A stretch of DNA of 64,000 nt from Prado023 sp963798745 (lineage in GTDB: Bacteria; Actinomycetota; Actinomycetes; S36-B12; CAIYMF01). Both the position numbers and the translations under genes were made by a program. Under the pieces are notes generated by a model, which had not been told where the DNA came from, did not search any database, and saw only the letters and a program-made list of their open reading frames with translations. Of this stretch, positions 1 through 8,230 are shown one piece after another. Each line of letters begins with the position of its first letter. The stretch's first letter is position 1. The stretch is taken from NCBI GenBank assembly GCA_963798745.1, contig CAWCUF010000003.1, positions 62,001 to 126,000 of the forward strand, read 5' to 3'.

Positions 1-43
1 CCGGAACGACCCCGCCCGCCCCCGATGTTGATCGCCCGTTGGG

Positions 44-76
44 TTGACGAGCCAACACACTACGTAATACGTTACC
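44..76 (+). promoter_or_regulatory. Promoter and probable operator of the MarR cassette
   Basis: A TTGACG hexamer at 44-49 lies upstream of a run with repeated half-sites, TACGTAA at 61-67 and TACGTTA at 68-74, immediately before the ATG at 80. The repeats are where a self-regulating MarR protein could bind. The exact -10 box is unclear: TAATAC at 65-70 gives a 15-base spacer. There is almost no leader before the ATG and no Shine-Dalgarno sequence, so the mRNA may be leaderless. Binding by the adjacent regulator is inference. Confidence 0.4.
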
Positions 77-79
77 TTT

Positions 80-559
80 ATGACGGATGAGGAACTTCTG
101 GCGACGCGGGCTGAGGCCTTCGGGTCGCTGTTCGTCCTCACGCAACACCTGTCGCGCCAGGCTGACGGGGACCTCGCAGGCCTGGGACTCACCACGCGCC
201 AGTGGCTGCTCCTGGCGGTCCTGACCAATGCGTTCCCCGGTTCCAGCCCGTCGCTCAGCGAGGCCGCGGAGAAGTACGGCAGCTCACGGCAGAACGTCAA
301 GCAGGTCGCCCTCGGGCTCGAGGCCCGGGGATTCGTGCGACTCGTGCCGGACCCGGCCGATGCGCGAACGACGCGCATCGAGTTGACCGACAGGGTTCAC
401 GCGTTCGACGAGCCCGAGATGGTCAGGCGCAGCACGGACATGCTCGGTGGCGTCTTCGTGGGCCTGACTCCGGTTGAGACGCGCGACCTGCTCGACCTGC
501 TGCGCCGCTGGCTCGCCGGTCTCACCGCCCCGATCCCAGGAGAGGAACGACGCTCGTGA
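80..559 (+). CDS. MarR-family transcriptional regulator
   Basis: This 159-residue protein has the MarR layout: an N-terminal dimerisation helix, a winged helix at about residues 35-105 and a C-terminal helix pair. The recognition region reads EKYGSSRQNVKQ and the wing carries the family-typical DPADARTTRIELT stretch. MarR proteins bind DNA as dimers and usually repress neighbouring genes until a small ligand is bound. The start is the first ATG, placed just after a repeated-site promoter. Its stop overlaps the GTG start of the next gene by four bases, so the regulator is the first gene of a three-gene cassette. The ligand is unknown. Confidence 0.85.
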   Translation: MTDEELLATRAEAFGSLFVLTQHLSRQADGDLAGLGLTTRQWLLLAVLTNAFPGSSPSLSEAAEKYGSSRQNVKQVALGLEARGFVRLVPDPADARTTRIELTDRVHAFDEPEMVRRSTDMLGGVFVGLTPVETRDLLDLLRRWLAGLTAPIPGEERRS

Positions 560-948
560 CTCGCTACGGTCTGGCGGCGGTGGTTGCCGCCCATGGTGTG
601 ATCCACCTCGTCGGCTTCGTGGTCCCGTGGCACCTGGCGGTGGTCGCGGGGTTCCCGTATCGCACCACCGTCCTGGGAGGTGCGGGCGACCTCGGCGACC
701 TCGGAGTGCGCCTGATCGGGATCATCTGGCTCGCGGGTGCGATCGGCTTCATCGTGGCCGCGGTGGGGATCGGGCGCCGCTGGTCGTGGGCCCCACCGAA
801 TACCGCGAGCCTCGCAACCCTCTCCCTTGTGGTGTGCGTGATCGGGCTCCCCGAGACGGCCGCCGGGATCGCAGTGAACATGGCCATCCTGGCTGGTGCG
901 GCATGGGTTGCCCGCGCCCGGGTGTACCCGGTGCAGGTGGCGTCGTGA
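556..948 (+). CDS. Small four-helix membrane protein
   Basis: This is a 130-residue protein with about four hydrophobic segments (roughly residues 5-28, 40-72, 80-98 and 104-122) and little else. It has no catalytic motif I recognise. It begins at a GTG that overlaps the regulator stop (GTGA) and its own stop overlaps the next GTG in the same way, so all three genes are probably translationally coupled. By context it is a membrane component of a MarR-controlled cassette. Small membrane proteins beside MarR and DUF6544 genes occur in actinobacteria, but their function is unknown. Confidence 0.7.
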   Translation: MTRYGLAAVVAAHGVIHLVGFVVPWHLAVVAGFPYRTTVLGGAGDLGDLGVRLIGIIWLAGAIGFIVAAVGIGRRWSWAPPNTASLATLSLVVCVIGLPETAAGIAVNMAILAGAAWVARARVYPVQVAS

Positions 949-1796
949 GTGCCGAGGCCGACGCAGGGCGCGATCCCGGAACGGTTCCCACCGCCCGGTC
1001 CCTGCGGGTTCGACATGACCGGGTCGTGGCGGCTGAGTTCAGCGTCCAGCCACTGTTGCCCGGTGTGGACCCGCTCACCAGCAGCGACCTCGGCGGGCTG
1101 CCCGACCCTGTGCGTCGCTACATCGAGCGCTCCGGGGCGCTCGGCCGGGCCCGCCCGCAGAACATGCGCGTGGTCCTGGACGCGAACATGTATCGCAAGC
1201 CCGGTCAGGCGCCGATGCGGGCACGGTCCGTGCAGTACACCTTCTTCGGTCGGCCCACGCGCCTGTTCCTGATGGATGCCCGGATGTTCGGGCTCCCCGT
1301 CCGCGCCTTGCACGAGTACCGCCAGGAGCAGGCGACGTTCACCGTCCGGGTCGCCTCGACGTTGAACATGGTCGACCTCCGCGGCGAGGCGATCAGCGCT
1401 GCCGAGACCGTGACCGTGCTCAATGACATGTGCCTGATGGCACCGGGTGCGTTGGCGGATCCGCGGCTCGCCTGGAGCGCCGTGGACGACCTCTCGGCGA
1501 CGGTGACCTTCACCAATGCTCGGCATGTCGTGACCGCGACGCTGGTGTTCAACGAGCGCGCCGAACTCGTGGACTTCTGGTCCGACGACCGCCCGGACAG
1601 CAGCAGCGGCACGTTCGTCCCGATGCGCTGGTCGACACCGGTCACCGAGTACCGCGACCTCGACGGCCGGCACATCCTGCACCGCGGCGGTGCGGCCTAC
1701 CTGCGCCCGGACGGCCCCTTCACCTACGGGGAGTTCACGATGCGCTCGATCCGGTACGACGTCCCGGGGCCGATGGCGGGCACTCGGTCTCCGTGA
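945..1796 (+). CDS. DUF6544-like protein
   Basis: The 283-residue product resembles the DUF6544 family. It carries the N-terminal signature LPDPVRRYIERSG at about residues 49-61, a middle segment with LNDMCLMAPGALADPRLAW, and a C-terminal beta-rich half containing LVDFWSDDRP. No enzyme motif is visible and the family function is not established. The GTG start at 945 overlaps the stop of the preceding membrane protein by four bases. A later in-frame GTG near 1026 could be the true start, since the first 27 residues are low in recognisable features. Third gene of the MarR cassette. Confidence 0.75.
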   Translation: MSAEADAGRDPGTVPTARSLRVRHDRVVAAEFSVQPLLPGVDPLTSSDLGGLPDPVRRYIERSGALGRARPQNMRVVLDANMYRKPGQAPMRARSVQYTFFGRPTRLFLMDARMFGLPVRALHEYRQEQATFTVRVASTLNMVDLRGEAISAAETVTVLNDMCLMAPGALADPRLAWSAVDDLSATVTFTNARHVVTATLVFNERAELVDFWSDDRPDSSSGTFVPMRWSTPVTEYRDLDGRHILHRGGAAYLRPDGPFTYGEFTMRSIRYDVPGPMAGTRSP

Positions 1797-2094
1797 TCGT
1801 CGGGCAGGTGTCGGGCGCCAGGCGGGAGGAATCGGAGGAGACGGCCAGGCCTCCGACGAAGGGGTGGTCGTGGGCGGCGAGCAGGAGCACGACCAGGCCG
1901 AGGACCGTCACCAGGAATCCGACCGCCGTGCCCGCTGCATCGCCCTGCCCGATACCGGCCGAATTGACGCACTCGAGCCGCCTGACACCTTCGGCGGCGC
2001 CCGCTCGGTGCGCCGATACACGCGCGTGGCATTGGGTATCCGGGGTGTTGGGGGAAGGTCGGGTGAGTCAGGGAGTCACCAGCACATAGGGTCG
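1797..2094. other. Intergenic stretch with a possible minus-strand membrane-protein fragment
   Basis: No gene is clear in this 298-base gap. On the minus strand an open stretch running down to a stop at 1735 encodes one convincing hydrophobic helix (GTAVGFLVTVLGLVVLLLAA) but has no obvious start or ribosome-binding site, and it would run about 60 bases into the end of the DUF6544 gene. It may be a fragment of a lost membrane protein. The plus strand holds only the poorly defined leader of the next gene. Confidence 0.25.
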
Positions 2095-2730
2095 ATGGCG
2101 ACCCCTGGCTACAGCCACATCGGCGAGCACGTGAGCACGCGCTACCAGTCGGGCGCGCCCAACGGGTCGTGGATCGCCGCGATGTTCGCCGTCTACAACC
2201 TCCTCATCCTGGCCTTCGGTGTCGGGGTCATTCACCTGGCCTCCCACCTCGGCGACGTGCGCTGGAGGATCGGCCGAGCGGGCGGCGTGGCCCTGGTCCT
2301 CACGGCGATCGCGGGCTGCATGGACGTGGTCTTTCGACAGGACCCGATCGGCTCGCCGGTCACGGCGGCCGGCACCCTCCACATCGTCTTCGCCGGCGTC
2401 GCGTCCCTGCTGACGATCCTGGGAACCGCCCTCATCACCAGCTGGGCCCTGGGGCGGCCGGCGCTGCGGGGCTTCGGCTGGTACTCGGTCGCGACGCTGG
2501 TCGTGATCGCGGTGTCCGGCCCGGTCGCCGCCGCCGCCACAGCGGGCCTGTGGTCGACGATGGGCTTGCTCGAGCGGATCCCCATCTTCGGCTTCGTCCA
2601 GTGGGCCGCGGTGTCGTCGGTCGTTCTCGCCCGCCGGCGAACAGGTAGACGGTTGCGATGTAGGCGGCCTTGCCCTGCACGCTCAGCTCCCCAGCCCCGG
2701 GGAAGGCTGAGGCGGGGATGTTCGAGATGA
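2095..2730 (+). CDS. DUF998 membrane protein with an anomalous C-terminal tail
   Basis: About 180 residues form six hydrophobic segments typical of DUF998 integral membrane proteins. The ATG at 2095 follows a weak AGGG ribosome-binding site. After the last helix (ending near LARRRTG, about 2645) the frame runs on for about 25 arginine-rich residues that have no family resemblance. This stretch is antisense to the tail of a broken ABC permease (see 2650-2899). The tail is therefore probably read-through across a deletion junction that removed the original stop. The membrane domain itself looks intact. Substrate or role is unknown. Confidence 0.6.
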   Translation: MATPGYSHIGEHVSTRYQSGAPNGSWIAAMFAVYNLLILAFGVGVIHLASHLGDVRWRIGRAGGVALVLTAIAGCMDVVFRQDPIGSPVTAAGTLHIVFAGVASLLTILGTALITSWALGRPALRGFGWYSVATLVVIAVSGPVAAAATAGLWSTMGLLERIPIFGFVQWAAVSSVVLARRRTGRRLRCRRPCPARSAPQPRGRLRRGCSR

Positions 2731-2899
2731 GTTACTGGGCGTCGGCTGGGCTCATGGAGCGCAGGGCGAGCAGCAGCCCGACCGGGCAGAGCACGACGAA
2801 GACGAACGGCACGATCACCGCACGGGCCAGCACCTGGCTGGTCGCTGAACTCTCGTGCAGGTCCTTGGATGCGATCGTCCAGATTGCGCTGGCCCTCAC
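2650..2899 (-). pseudogene. ABC-2 type transporter permease, broken and truncated
   Basis: Translation from the GTG at 2899, which overlaps the stop of the upstream ATPase gene (GTGA), gives a cytoplasmic start (ASAIWTIASKDLHE) and a first membrane helix (VIVPFVFVVLCPVGLLLAL), as expected for an ABC-2 permease. An in-frame TAA at 2732-2734 interrupts it after SPADAQ. Beyond the stop the same frame continues sensibly (LISNIPASAF, then GKAAYIATVYLFA) until about 2650, where similarity ends against the DUF998 gene. The stop and the loss of most of the protein make it non-functional. The remaining part is about 80 residues of an expected several hundred. Confidence 0.75.
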
Positions 2900-3880
2900 C
2901 GGGGATCCCCCTCGGTCGGGTCCTGCTCCTGGTGCACGAGTCGTAGGTAGGCCTCCTCGAGGGTGGGTGGTGCCTCGGCCACACCCAGCAGGTCGCCTGG
3001 CATGGCCGCGATCTGGCGCACGATGACCGGGATCGCTTGCCGGTCGGTGAGCTCAACGATCGCGCCGCCCTCCGTGGGCGTGATTCCTCGGACGCTCCCG
3101 AGGGCGGCGATCCCTCGGGTGTCCAGCGCCGATCCGGGCGCGGTGGTCACGCGGACCCGCACTTCGGGCACGATGGTGCTCGCGACCTGCGCGGGTGGCC
3201 CTTGGGCGGCGACCCGCCCGCCGGCGAGTACGCCGACCTTTGTGCAGACCGATTCCATCTCCTCGAGGGCGGTGCGAGGTGATGAAGAACGTCCGGCCGT
3301 GCTCTGCGGACAGGTCGTGGATGTAGGTCATCAGCTCATGGGCCGCCTCCGGGTCGAGGCCGGCTGTCGGCTCGTCGAGGAAGACCATCTGCGGATCGGC
3401 GATGAGGGCGCGCGCGATCAGCGCCTTCTGCTTCATGCCCTTGGAGTACGTCGCGACGCGGTCGGCCTGGCGGTCCCCGAGGCCGAAACGCTGCAGAAGC
3501 GCGGACGCTGATCGGGTGGCCTGCGCATGGCTCATCCCGTAGAGCCGGCCGAAGAACGTGAGATTGTCCAAGCCGCTGAGCCGCTCGTACAGGGCGGTGT
3601 CGGTCTGCACCCCGATGTGCGGGCGGACCTCGGCGATCAGCTCCGGAAGGTCGTGACCCAGGACGCGCAGGCGCTCTGCCCGGCCGGGGTGCAGCACCCC
3701 GGTCAGGATCCGCACTGTCGTCGTCTTGCCCGCACCGTTGGGGCCCAGCAGCCCGAATACCCCCCCTTGTTCCAGTGCGAGGTCCACCCCGTCGAGCACC
3801 ACCGTGTCCCCGAAGGAACGCCCCAGGCCCGCGACCTCGATGGCCAGGTCCGACTCGAGGGCGGTGGCTGCTGACGACAT
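2896..3880 (-). pseudogene. ABC transporter ATP-binding protein with a frameshift
   Basis: The first 200 residues hold a complete nucleotide-binding domain: Walker A GPNGAGKTT, a Q-loop region, signature YSKGMKQK (an LSGGQ variant usual in DrrA/NatA-type ATPases), and Walker B MVFLDEPTAGLD. After FFITSH the frame is lost. One extra C in the GGG run at 3267-3269 moves the expected continuation (RLEEMESVCTKVGVLAGG) into another frame, where about 120 residues follow to a stop at 2896. Correcting one base restores an ATPase of about 327 residues. The partner permease is also broken, which favours real decay over sequencing error. A ribosome-binding site AGGGAA precedes the ATG at 3880. Confidence 0.8.
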
Positions 3881-4089
3881 GGCTTCCCTGAACGCTCCTC
3901 ATGAGCCCGATCCAGTCAACTGGACGGCGTTTGCGCAGGTCAGGTCCCTTCGTCCCGCGGTGCCCGTTCATCAGTCCCATTCCCGTCGGGTGGAACCCGA
4001 ATGCGGGGCGCCCGGGGGTGGCCGATGGACCGGCCCACTGAGGCGGCCGGAACGGGTGGTCCTTGCCCAGCCCGGAACCGAGATGCGGG

Positions 4090-5634
4090 TCAGTCGTAGT
4101 GCTGGAAAGTGGGCCACAGGTCGTCCCAGGCTTTGGTCGGTCCGCGGCACACCAGGACAGGGCGCTCCTGCTCCTCGTTGGGGATGTCGACGCCGTTGTC
4201 GAGCTTCGCGGCGACCCGGCAGGTGTTGAAGGCCCCATCCAGGCTGCCCGTCGAGAATCCGACGGCGATCACCACGTCGGCGTGCTCGGGTGGCTGGCTC
4301 CGGAACCACAGTTCGTTGTGCCCACTGAAGACCTCGGGCAGGTCGTAGGGCCCGCCGAAGCGGTCCAGTGCGCCGGCCTCTCCGTAGTTGGCCGTGACGA
4401 TGACCGCACGTGCGGCCTGGTCCGGGGGCAGGGCGCGGTGGACGGCGGCGACCTGCTGCACGTACACGGGCCAGCCGATCTGGTCGCTGGTCGCCTGGTT
4501 GATCTCGGCGATCGGCGTGCCTGCGAGCGTGGTCACCGGGAGAACCGGCAGGGCGACCAGGGCCGAGAGGATCGCGCTGGCGCCGAACGCCGCACCGAGC
4601 GCGATTCGCCGTCGCGACCCACCAGCGACCCATCGCACCGTCGGGATGCTGCCGGCGGCGAACAGGGCCAACACCAGGCCCGCGGTGTAGTAGGGCTGCC
4701 CGCCGGTCACCAGCACGAGCGCACAGAGCACGGGATAGGCCACAGCGAGGGCCCGCACGTGCCGCAACCCGGGCGCGCGCAGCAGGTACCCCCCTCCGGC
4801 AACCCAGACCGGGGTCAGGAACACGCCGAGCAGCGCAACCTGCATCGCGACGAACAGGATCCGCGACTGATCGCCCTTGTTCCGCTCGATCGCCCGTGCC
4901 ATCTCCAACTGCGGCCAGTCGTTGGCGAGCTGGTAGGCCAGATTCGGGGCGCCGACGATCAGGGCAAGCCCGACGCCGGCGACCAGCCACCTGGACCACA
5001 GGACCTGTCGGGGCCCGACCACAGCCAACCCCACCCCGATCGCGACCAGGGTCAGCACGATCAGGTTCTTGTTGTACAGCGACAGGCCGGCGAGGAGCCC
5101 GACGACCAGCCACCAGCGCGGGTCGCGCAGCAGGGCCCGGGCGACGAAGAGCAGGATGCCTGACGTCAGGACCAGGTCGAGGGTGGCCGTGAGTAGGACG
5201 TGTCCGAAGATCAGCGGGAACAGGGTCACGCCGGCCCCGGCGGCCAGGGTCTGCGCTCCTCGCCCGCCGCCCAGCTCACGGGCCAGCAGGGCCGTGAGGA
5301 CCGCCGTACCGATGAGGGCCAGTGCGCCTGGTAGCCGCAACGCCCACAGGTGATCCCCGAGCAGCTCGACGGTCAACCGGGCGAGCATCGGGGTCGCCGG
5401 GGGCTGGTCGACGTAGCCCCACGCGGGCTGTTGGCCGAGCAGGCGGAAGTACAGCTCGTCGCGGTGGTACCCGTAACGTGCGGAGGTGGCCACCACCAGG
5501 ACACCCACAGCAACCGCCACGCAGGCCACCGGACCCCACGCGACCGGCGACCGGTGAACGCTGCCCGACCCCAACGCCCCGGACCCGGCGGCGTTCGCCG
5601 GGCCGCCCCTGGTGTCCCCGCCGTCAGGGCCCAA
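4090..5634 (-). CDS. Glycosyltransferase family 39 (PMT/ArnT-like) membrane protein
   Basis: This is a 514-residue integral membrane protein with about ten hydrophobic segments. The first extracytoplasmic loop has the family signature: YGYHRDELYF with the catalytic-type Asp-Glu, followed by YVDQPPATPMLARL. Such GT-C enzymes transfer sugars from polyprenyl-phosphate donors to lipids or proteins on the outer face of the membrane. The C-terminal 150 residues form a soluble domain (ANYGEAGALDRFGG, then FSTGSLDGAFNTC). The start follows a proline- and glycine-rich cytoplasmic tail, and internal starts are possible. The gene stands alone. Donor and acceptor cannot be told from the sequence. Confidence 0.85.
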   Translation of the reverse strand: MGPDGGDTRGGPANAAGSGALGSGSVHRSPVAWGPVACVAVAVGVLVVATSARYGYHRDELYFRLLGQQPAWGYVDQPPATPMLARLTVELLGDHLWALRLPGALALIGTAVLTALLARELGGGRGAQTLAAGAGVTLFPLIFGHVLLTATLDLVLTSGILLFVARALLRDPRWWLVVGLLAGLSLYNKNLIVLTLVAIGVGLAVVGPRQVLWSRWLVAGVGLALIVGAPNLAYQLANDWPQLEMARAIERNKGDQSRILFVAMQVALLGVFLTPVWVAGGGYLLRAPGLRHVRALAVAYPVLCALVLVTGGQPYYTAGLVLALFAAGSIPTVRWVAGGSRRRIALGAAFGASAILSALVALPVLPVTTLAGTPIAEINQATSDQIGWPVYVQQVAAVHRALPPDQAARAVIVTANYGEAGALDRFGGPYDLPEVFSGHNELWFRSQPPEHADVVIAVGFSTGSLDGAFNTCRVAAKLDNGVDIPNEEQERPVLVCRGPTKAWDDLWPTFQHYD

Positions 5635-5652
5635 GGTCCGGACGAGGTGGGG

Positions 5653-5835
5653 TCACCGCGCGGACCGGCGCCTGGGCAGGCTGAGGTCCGATCTCCGCAG
5701 GCGCGTCAGCGTGTAGTGCGGCGCCCGGATCTCCGCGTGCTCGACAAAGGCGTTCAAGAACCAATGACCGGTGAGGGGGTCGAATCTGGACGGCGGCTTG
5801 GTGACGAGGTTGCCGCCGGTGACGGGGAGCTGCAT
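5653..5835 (-). CDS. Small hypothetical protein
   Basis: This 60-residue open frame starts with ATG preceded by AAGAAGG at a good distance. It lies 42 bases downstream of the hydrolase gene on the same strand. The product (beginning MQLPVTGGNLVTKPP and ending in an arginine-rich tail) has no membrane segment or motif that I recognise. The ribosome-binding site and its position at the end of an operon argue for a real gene. It could also be the remnant of a longer protein, because the basic tail resembles read-through sequence. Confidence 0.4.
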   Translation of the reverse strand: MQLPVTGGNLVTKPPSRFDPLTGHWFLNAFVEHAEIRAPHYTLTRLRRSDLSLPRRRSAR

Positions 5836-5877
5836 GAGTTGACCTTCTTTCGTGATGTGGCTCGATGGGGGGATGGG

Positions 5878-7425
5878 TCAGGAGACCACCGCGACCGGTG
5901 GGTACGTCTGGGGCAGGACGACGTCGGACAGGTAGGTGGCGAACCGCCCGGGCTCGTGGAGGTGGGGGGTGTGCCCAGAGTCCTCGAAGGTGACCAGGTG
6001 CTTGCTGGGCGCGGACAGCTGCTCGAACCATTGGGTGGCAAGCACGGCTCGCCCCGGGGCCTCGTGCTCGCCCTCCACGATGAAGACCGGCACGTCCAGG
6101 CTGGGGACGTCACGGCGGAAGTCGACGTCCTGGAGCTGCGGGTACATGAGCGCGAAGGTGTCGATCAGCGCGGCCGCCGAGCGGATCTTCTCGGTGAGGG
6201 TGTACTCCTCGACGAGCAGGTTCGCCGGGTACGTCGATCGGGCGTCGTGGTCGGCTCCGTGGGTGAAGTCGTGCCATTCCGGGTTCGAGGCGATCGCCAC
6301 CGGGTAGGCGAGCATGTCGGTGTAGGGCGGCGGGCCGATCGCGCGCAGCTGCGCGGCGAACCCGGTGTCCCCGGACCGTTGGGCGTAGGCCACGCTCTCG
6401 GCGTACATCAGCTTGTCCGTTTCCTGCTGGTCGACCATCTGCCCTGAACCGATGTAGGCGTAGAACAGGTCGGGGCGCGCTTGAACGGCCAAGGTGCCCA
6501 AGGTCGTTCCCCAGGAGCTGCCGAGCAAATAGATGCGCTCCTCGTCGAAGCGGTCGCGCAGGTACTCGGTCACGTCGATCGTGTCGGAGACTGCTTGGGC
6601 GAGGGTGAAGGTGTCCAGCGGCTCGAGGGCACTGGCGGACTTGCCGGTCCCGCGCTGGTCCCAGGTCGCGACCGTGAAGTGCTCCTCCAGCGGTTGGCCC
6701 GCGTAGCGCATCGAGCCCAGCGCGGTTCCGCCGGGGCCGCCCTCCAGGAACAGCAGCACCGGCGCGCCGACGTCGTGCCCGCGAAGCATGATCCACTGGT
6801 CGTGCCCGCCGATGGGGACAGCGGTCAGCTCGGCGATGCTGCCGGGCAGCGGATCGCCGTCCGCACCGAGGATCGGGGCGGTGCGGGCCGGGCGGGCCAG
6901 GACGACTCCGAGAAGCACGACGACGACGGTGGCCAGCACCAGGGAGGTTCGTCGCGCGGCGCGCCAGAACGGCGAGCCCTCACGGGCCGGTCGCGGGCCA
7001 TCGGCAGCCGGGGCTGCGTGGCGCTGCTCACCACGGGTGAGGGCGGCCCCCCAGAACGCGCCGACGACCATGGGCACGATCATGACCACGGCGTCGAACC
7101 CGCGTCCGACGACCAGGGCGAGGATGCCGTAGAGCCCGTCGAACCGGATCGCGTCGACCGTGGGTCCCACGGCCCCGATCCGCGTGACCTCGAAGACCGC
7201 ACCGAAAGCGGCCGGAGCGAGGAGGGCAGCCCATCGGCTGGCCATGAGCCACCCCGCCACGACACCCGCCCCCGCGCCGAGGACGAGTGCGGTCAACGAT
7301 TGCACGGACGTCATCGGGCCTCGGGGCATCGCCCAGGCCAGGACCAGGCCGCAAAGACCACTGCTCAGAAGCGCAGCGGCAACCCTGGTCGACCCGCGTG
7401 CCTGTGTGATCTGTGTCGTGCTCAC
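5878..7425 (-). CDS. Membrane-anchored alpha/beta hydrolase, proline-iminopeptidase-like
   Basis: The 515-residue protein begins with about five hydrophobic segments (residues 14-34, 42-62, 66-80, 98-128 and 160-177) and ends with an alpha/beta hydrolase domain from about residue 200. The hydrolase carries the oxyanion-hole motif GGPGG at 229-233, WDQRGTG at 255-261 and the nucleophile elbow GSSWGT with Ser304. Candidate acid and base lie in FIVEGEHEAPGR and DSGHTPHLH near the C-terminus. This pattern is that of the proline iminopeptidase (S33) group. The membrane N-terminus is an unusual addition. Its GTG start overlaps the stop of the upstream gene (GTGA), so the two form an operon. Confidence 0.8.
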   Translation of the reverse strand: MSTTQITQARGSTRVAAALLSSGLCGLVLAWAMPRGPMTSVQSLTALVLGAGAGVVAGWLMASRWAALLAPAAFGAVFEVTRIGAVGPTVDAIRFDGLYGILALVVGRGFDAVVMIVPMVVGAFWGAALTRGEQRHAAPAADGPRPAREGSPFWRAARRTSLVLATVVVVLLGVVLARPARTAPILGADGDPLPGSIAELTAVPIGGHDQWIMLRGHDVGAPVLLFLEGGPGGTALGSMRYAGQPLEEHFTVATWDQRGTGKSASALEPLDTFTLAQAVSDTIDVTEYLRDRFDEERIYLLGSSWGTTLGTLAVQARPDLFYAYIGSGQMVDQQETDKLMYAESVAYAQRSGDTGFAAQLRAIGPPPYTDMLAYPVAIASNPEWHDFTHGADHDARSTYPANLLVEEYTLTEKIRSAAALIDTFALMYPQLQDVDFRRDVPSLDVPVFIVEGEHEAPGRAVLATQWFEQLSAPSKHLVTFEDSGHTPHLHEPGRFATYLSDVVLPQTYPPVAVVS

Positions 7426-8036
7426 GACTGGGACCTCCGCTCGTCACGGATCCAGGTGACCAGCGCCAGCCCGAGGCCGACGAGGACAACAAGGATCCCG
7501 ATGGTGCTGGGCACCGCCACGGCGCGGACGACCTCGGGGGCCAGGTCGTCGCCGACTGCCAGCGTCTTCTTGTCTGTCGAGATGGCCTGGGTACCCACCT
7601 GGTAGGTGCCGGTCCGATCGGCGGTGAAGACGGCCACCCCGGTTCCCACCTGGCCCGGTGTCCCGGGAACGTCATAGCGCAGGTCCAGGGCGTAGGGGCG
7701 GATTCCCACCGGCGCGCCCGACGGGCCGATCACCGTCAGGTCGGCGGCTGTGAGATCGGCGGGCCCGGCACTCTCGACAAAGACGACGTGCAACCCGGCC
7801 TGGGTGATCGCCACGGATGCGGTGCCGGGTATCTCGGTGCGCGCGAACTGTTCCGGGCGCTGGATCTGGTCCAGGTAGCCGGTCACCGCCCACACCGCAG
7901 CGGCCAGTGCCCCGATGACGGCCACCATCACGGCCAGGCCGTAGCCGCGCCGGCCGTTGCCCGCCCCGGTTCGGTGGGCTGCCGCCGTCTCCAGCCCTGG
8001 GGCGGGGGTGGCTCGCGGGGTGTCGCGGTGATTCAT
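7422..8036 (-). CDS. Membrane protein with a large extracytoplasmic domain
   Basis: The 204-residue product has a proline-rich cytoplasmic start, a membrane helix (about residues 37-58), an extracytoplasmic beta-rich domain of about 110 residues and a second helix near the C-terminus (GILVVLVGLGLALVTWI) followed by a basic end. The ATG at 8036 was chosen because AGGAGG stands seven bases before it. Longer in-frame extensions lack such a site. The topology resembles a tethered sensor or chaperone. I do not recognise a family. It is co-translated with the downstream hydrolase and is divergent from a two-component system. Confidence 0.7.
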   Translation of the reverse strand: MNHRDTPRATPAPGLETAAAHRTGAGNGRRGYGLAVMVAVIGALAAAVWAVTGYLDQIQRPEQFARTEIPGTASVAITQAGLHVVFVESAGPADLTAADLTVIGPSGAPVGIRPYALDLRYDVPGTPGQVGTGVAVFTADRTGTYQVGTQAISTDKKTLAVGDDLAPEVVRAVAVPSTIGILVVLVGLGLALVTWIRDERRSQS

Positions 8037-8230
8037 GATGCCTCCTGGGACGGGCGGGTCGTTCCACTCCAGAATCGACCCTGGGCGCTCGGGCGGGCAT
8101 CGGTCCCCAGAGCCAACTTCCTGGGACCTCCCGGGGGCACGGCCGGCCACGGGATCCGCCTGCAGGTGGACAGCCGTGAGTAGTCCCGGGACGGAGGCTC
8201 ACGAGCCCCCAGCGCAGTAGCGTCAGGATC

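Noticed and set aside
1690..2094. A long plus-strand open frame extending the DUF998 gene upstream
   Set aside because: Its codons before 2095 overlap the end of the DUF6544 gene and have no homology-like or membrane character. The first AGGG-preceded ATG is at 2095.
4063..5163. Plus-strand open frame of 366 residues opposite the GT39 gene
   Set aside because: It mirrors the coding frame of a clear membrane glycosyltransferase and is rich in Gly, Gln, Arg and His, as usual for antisense GC-rich frames.
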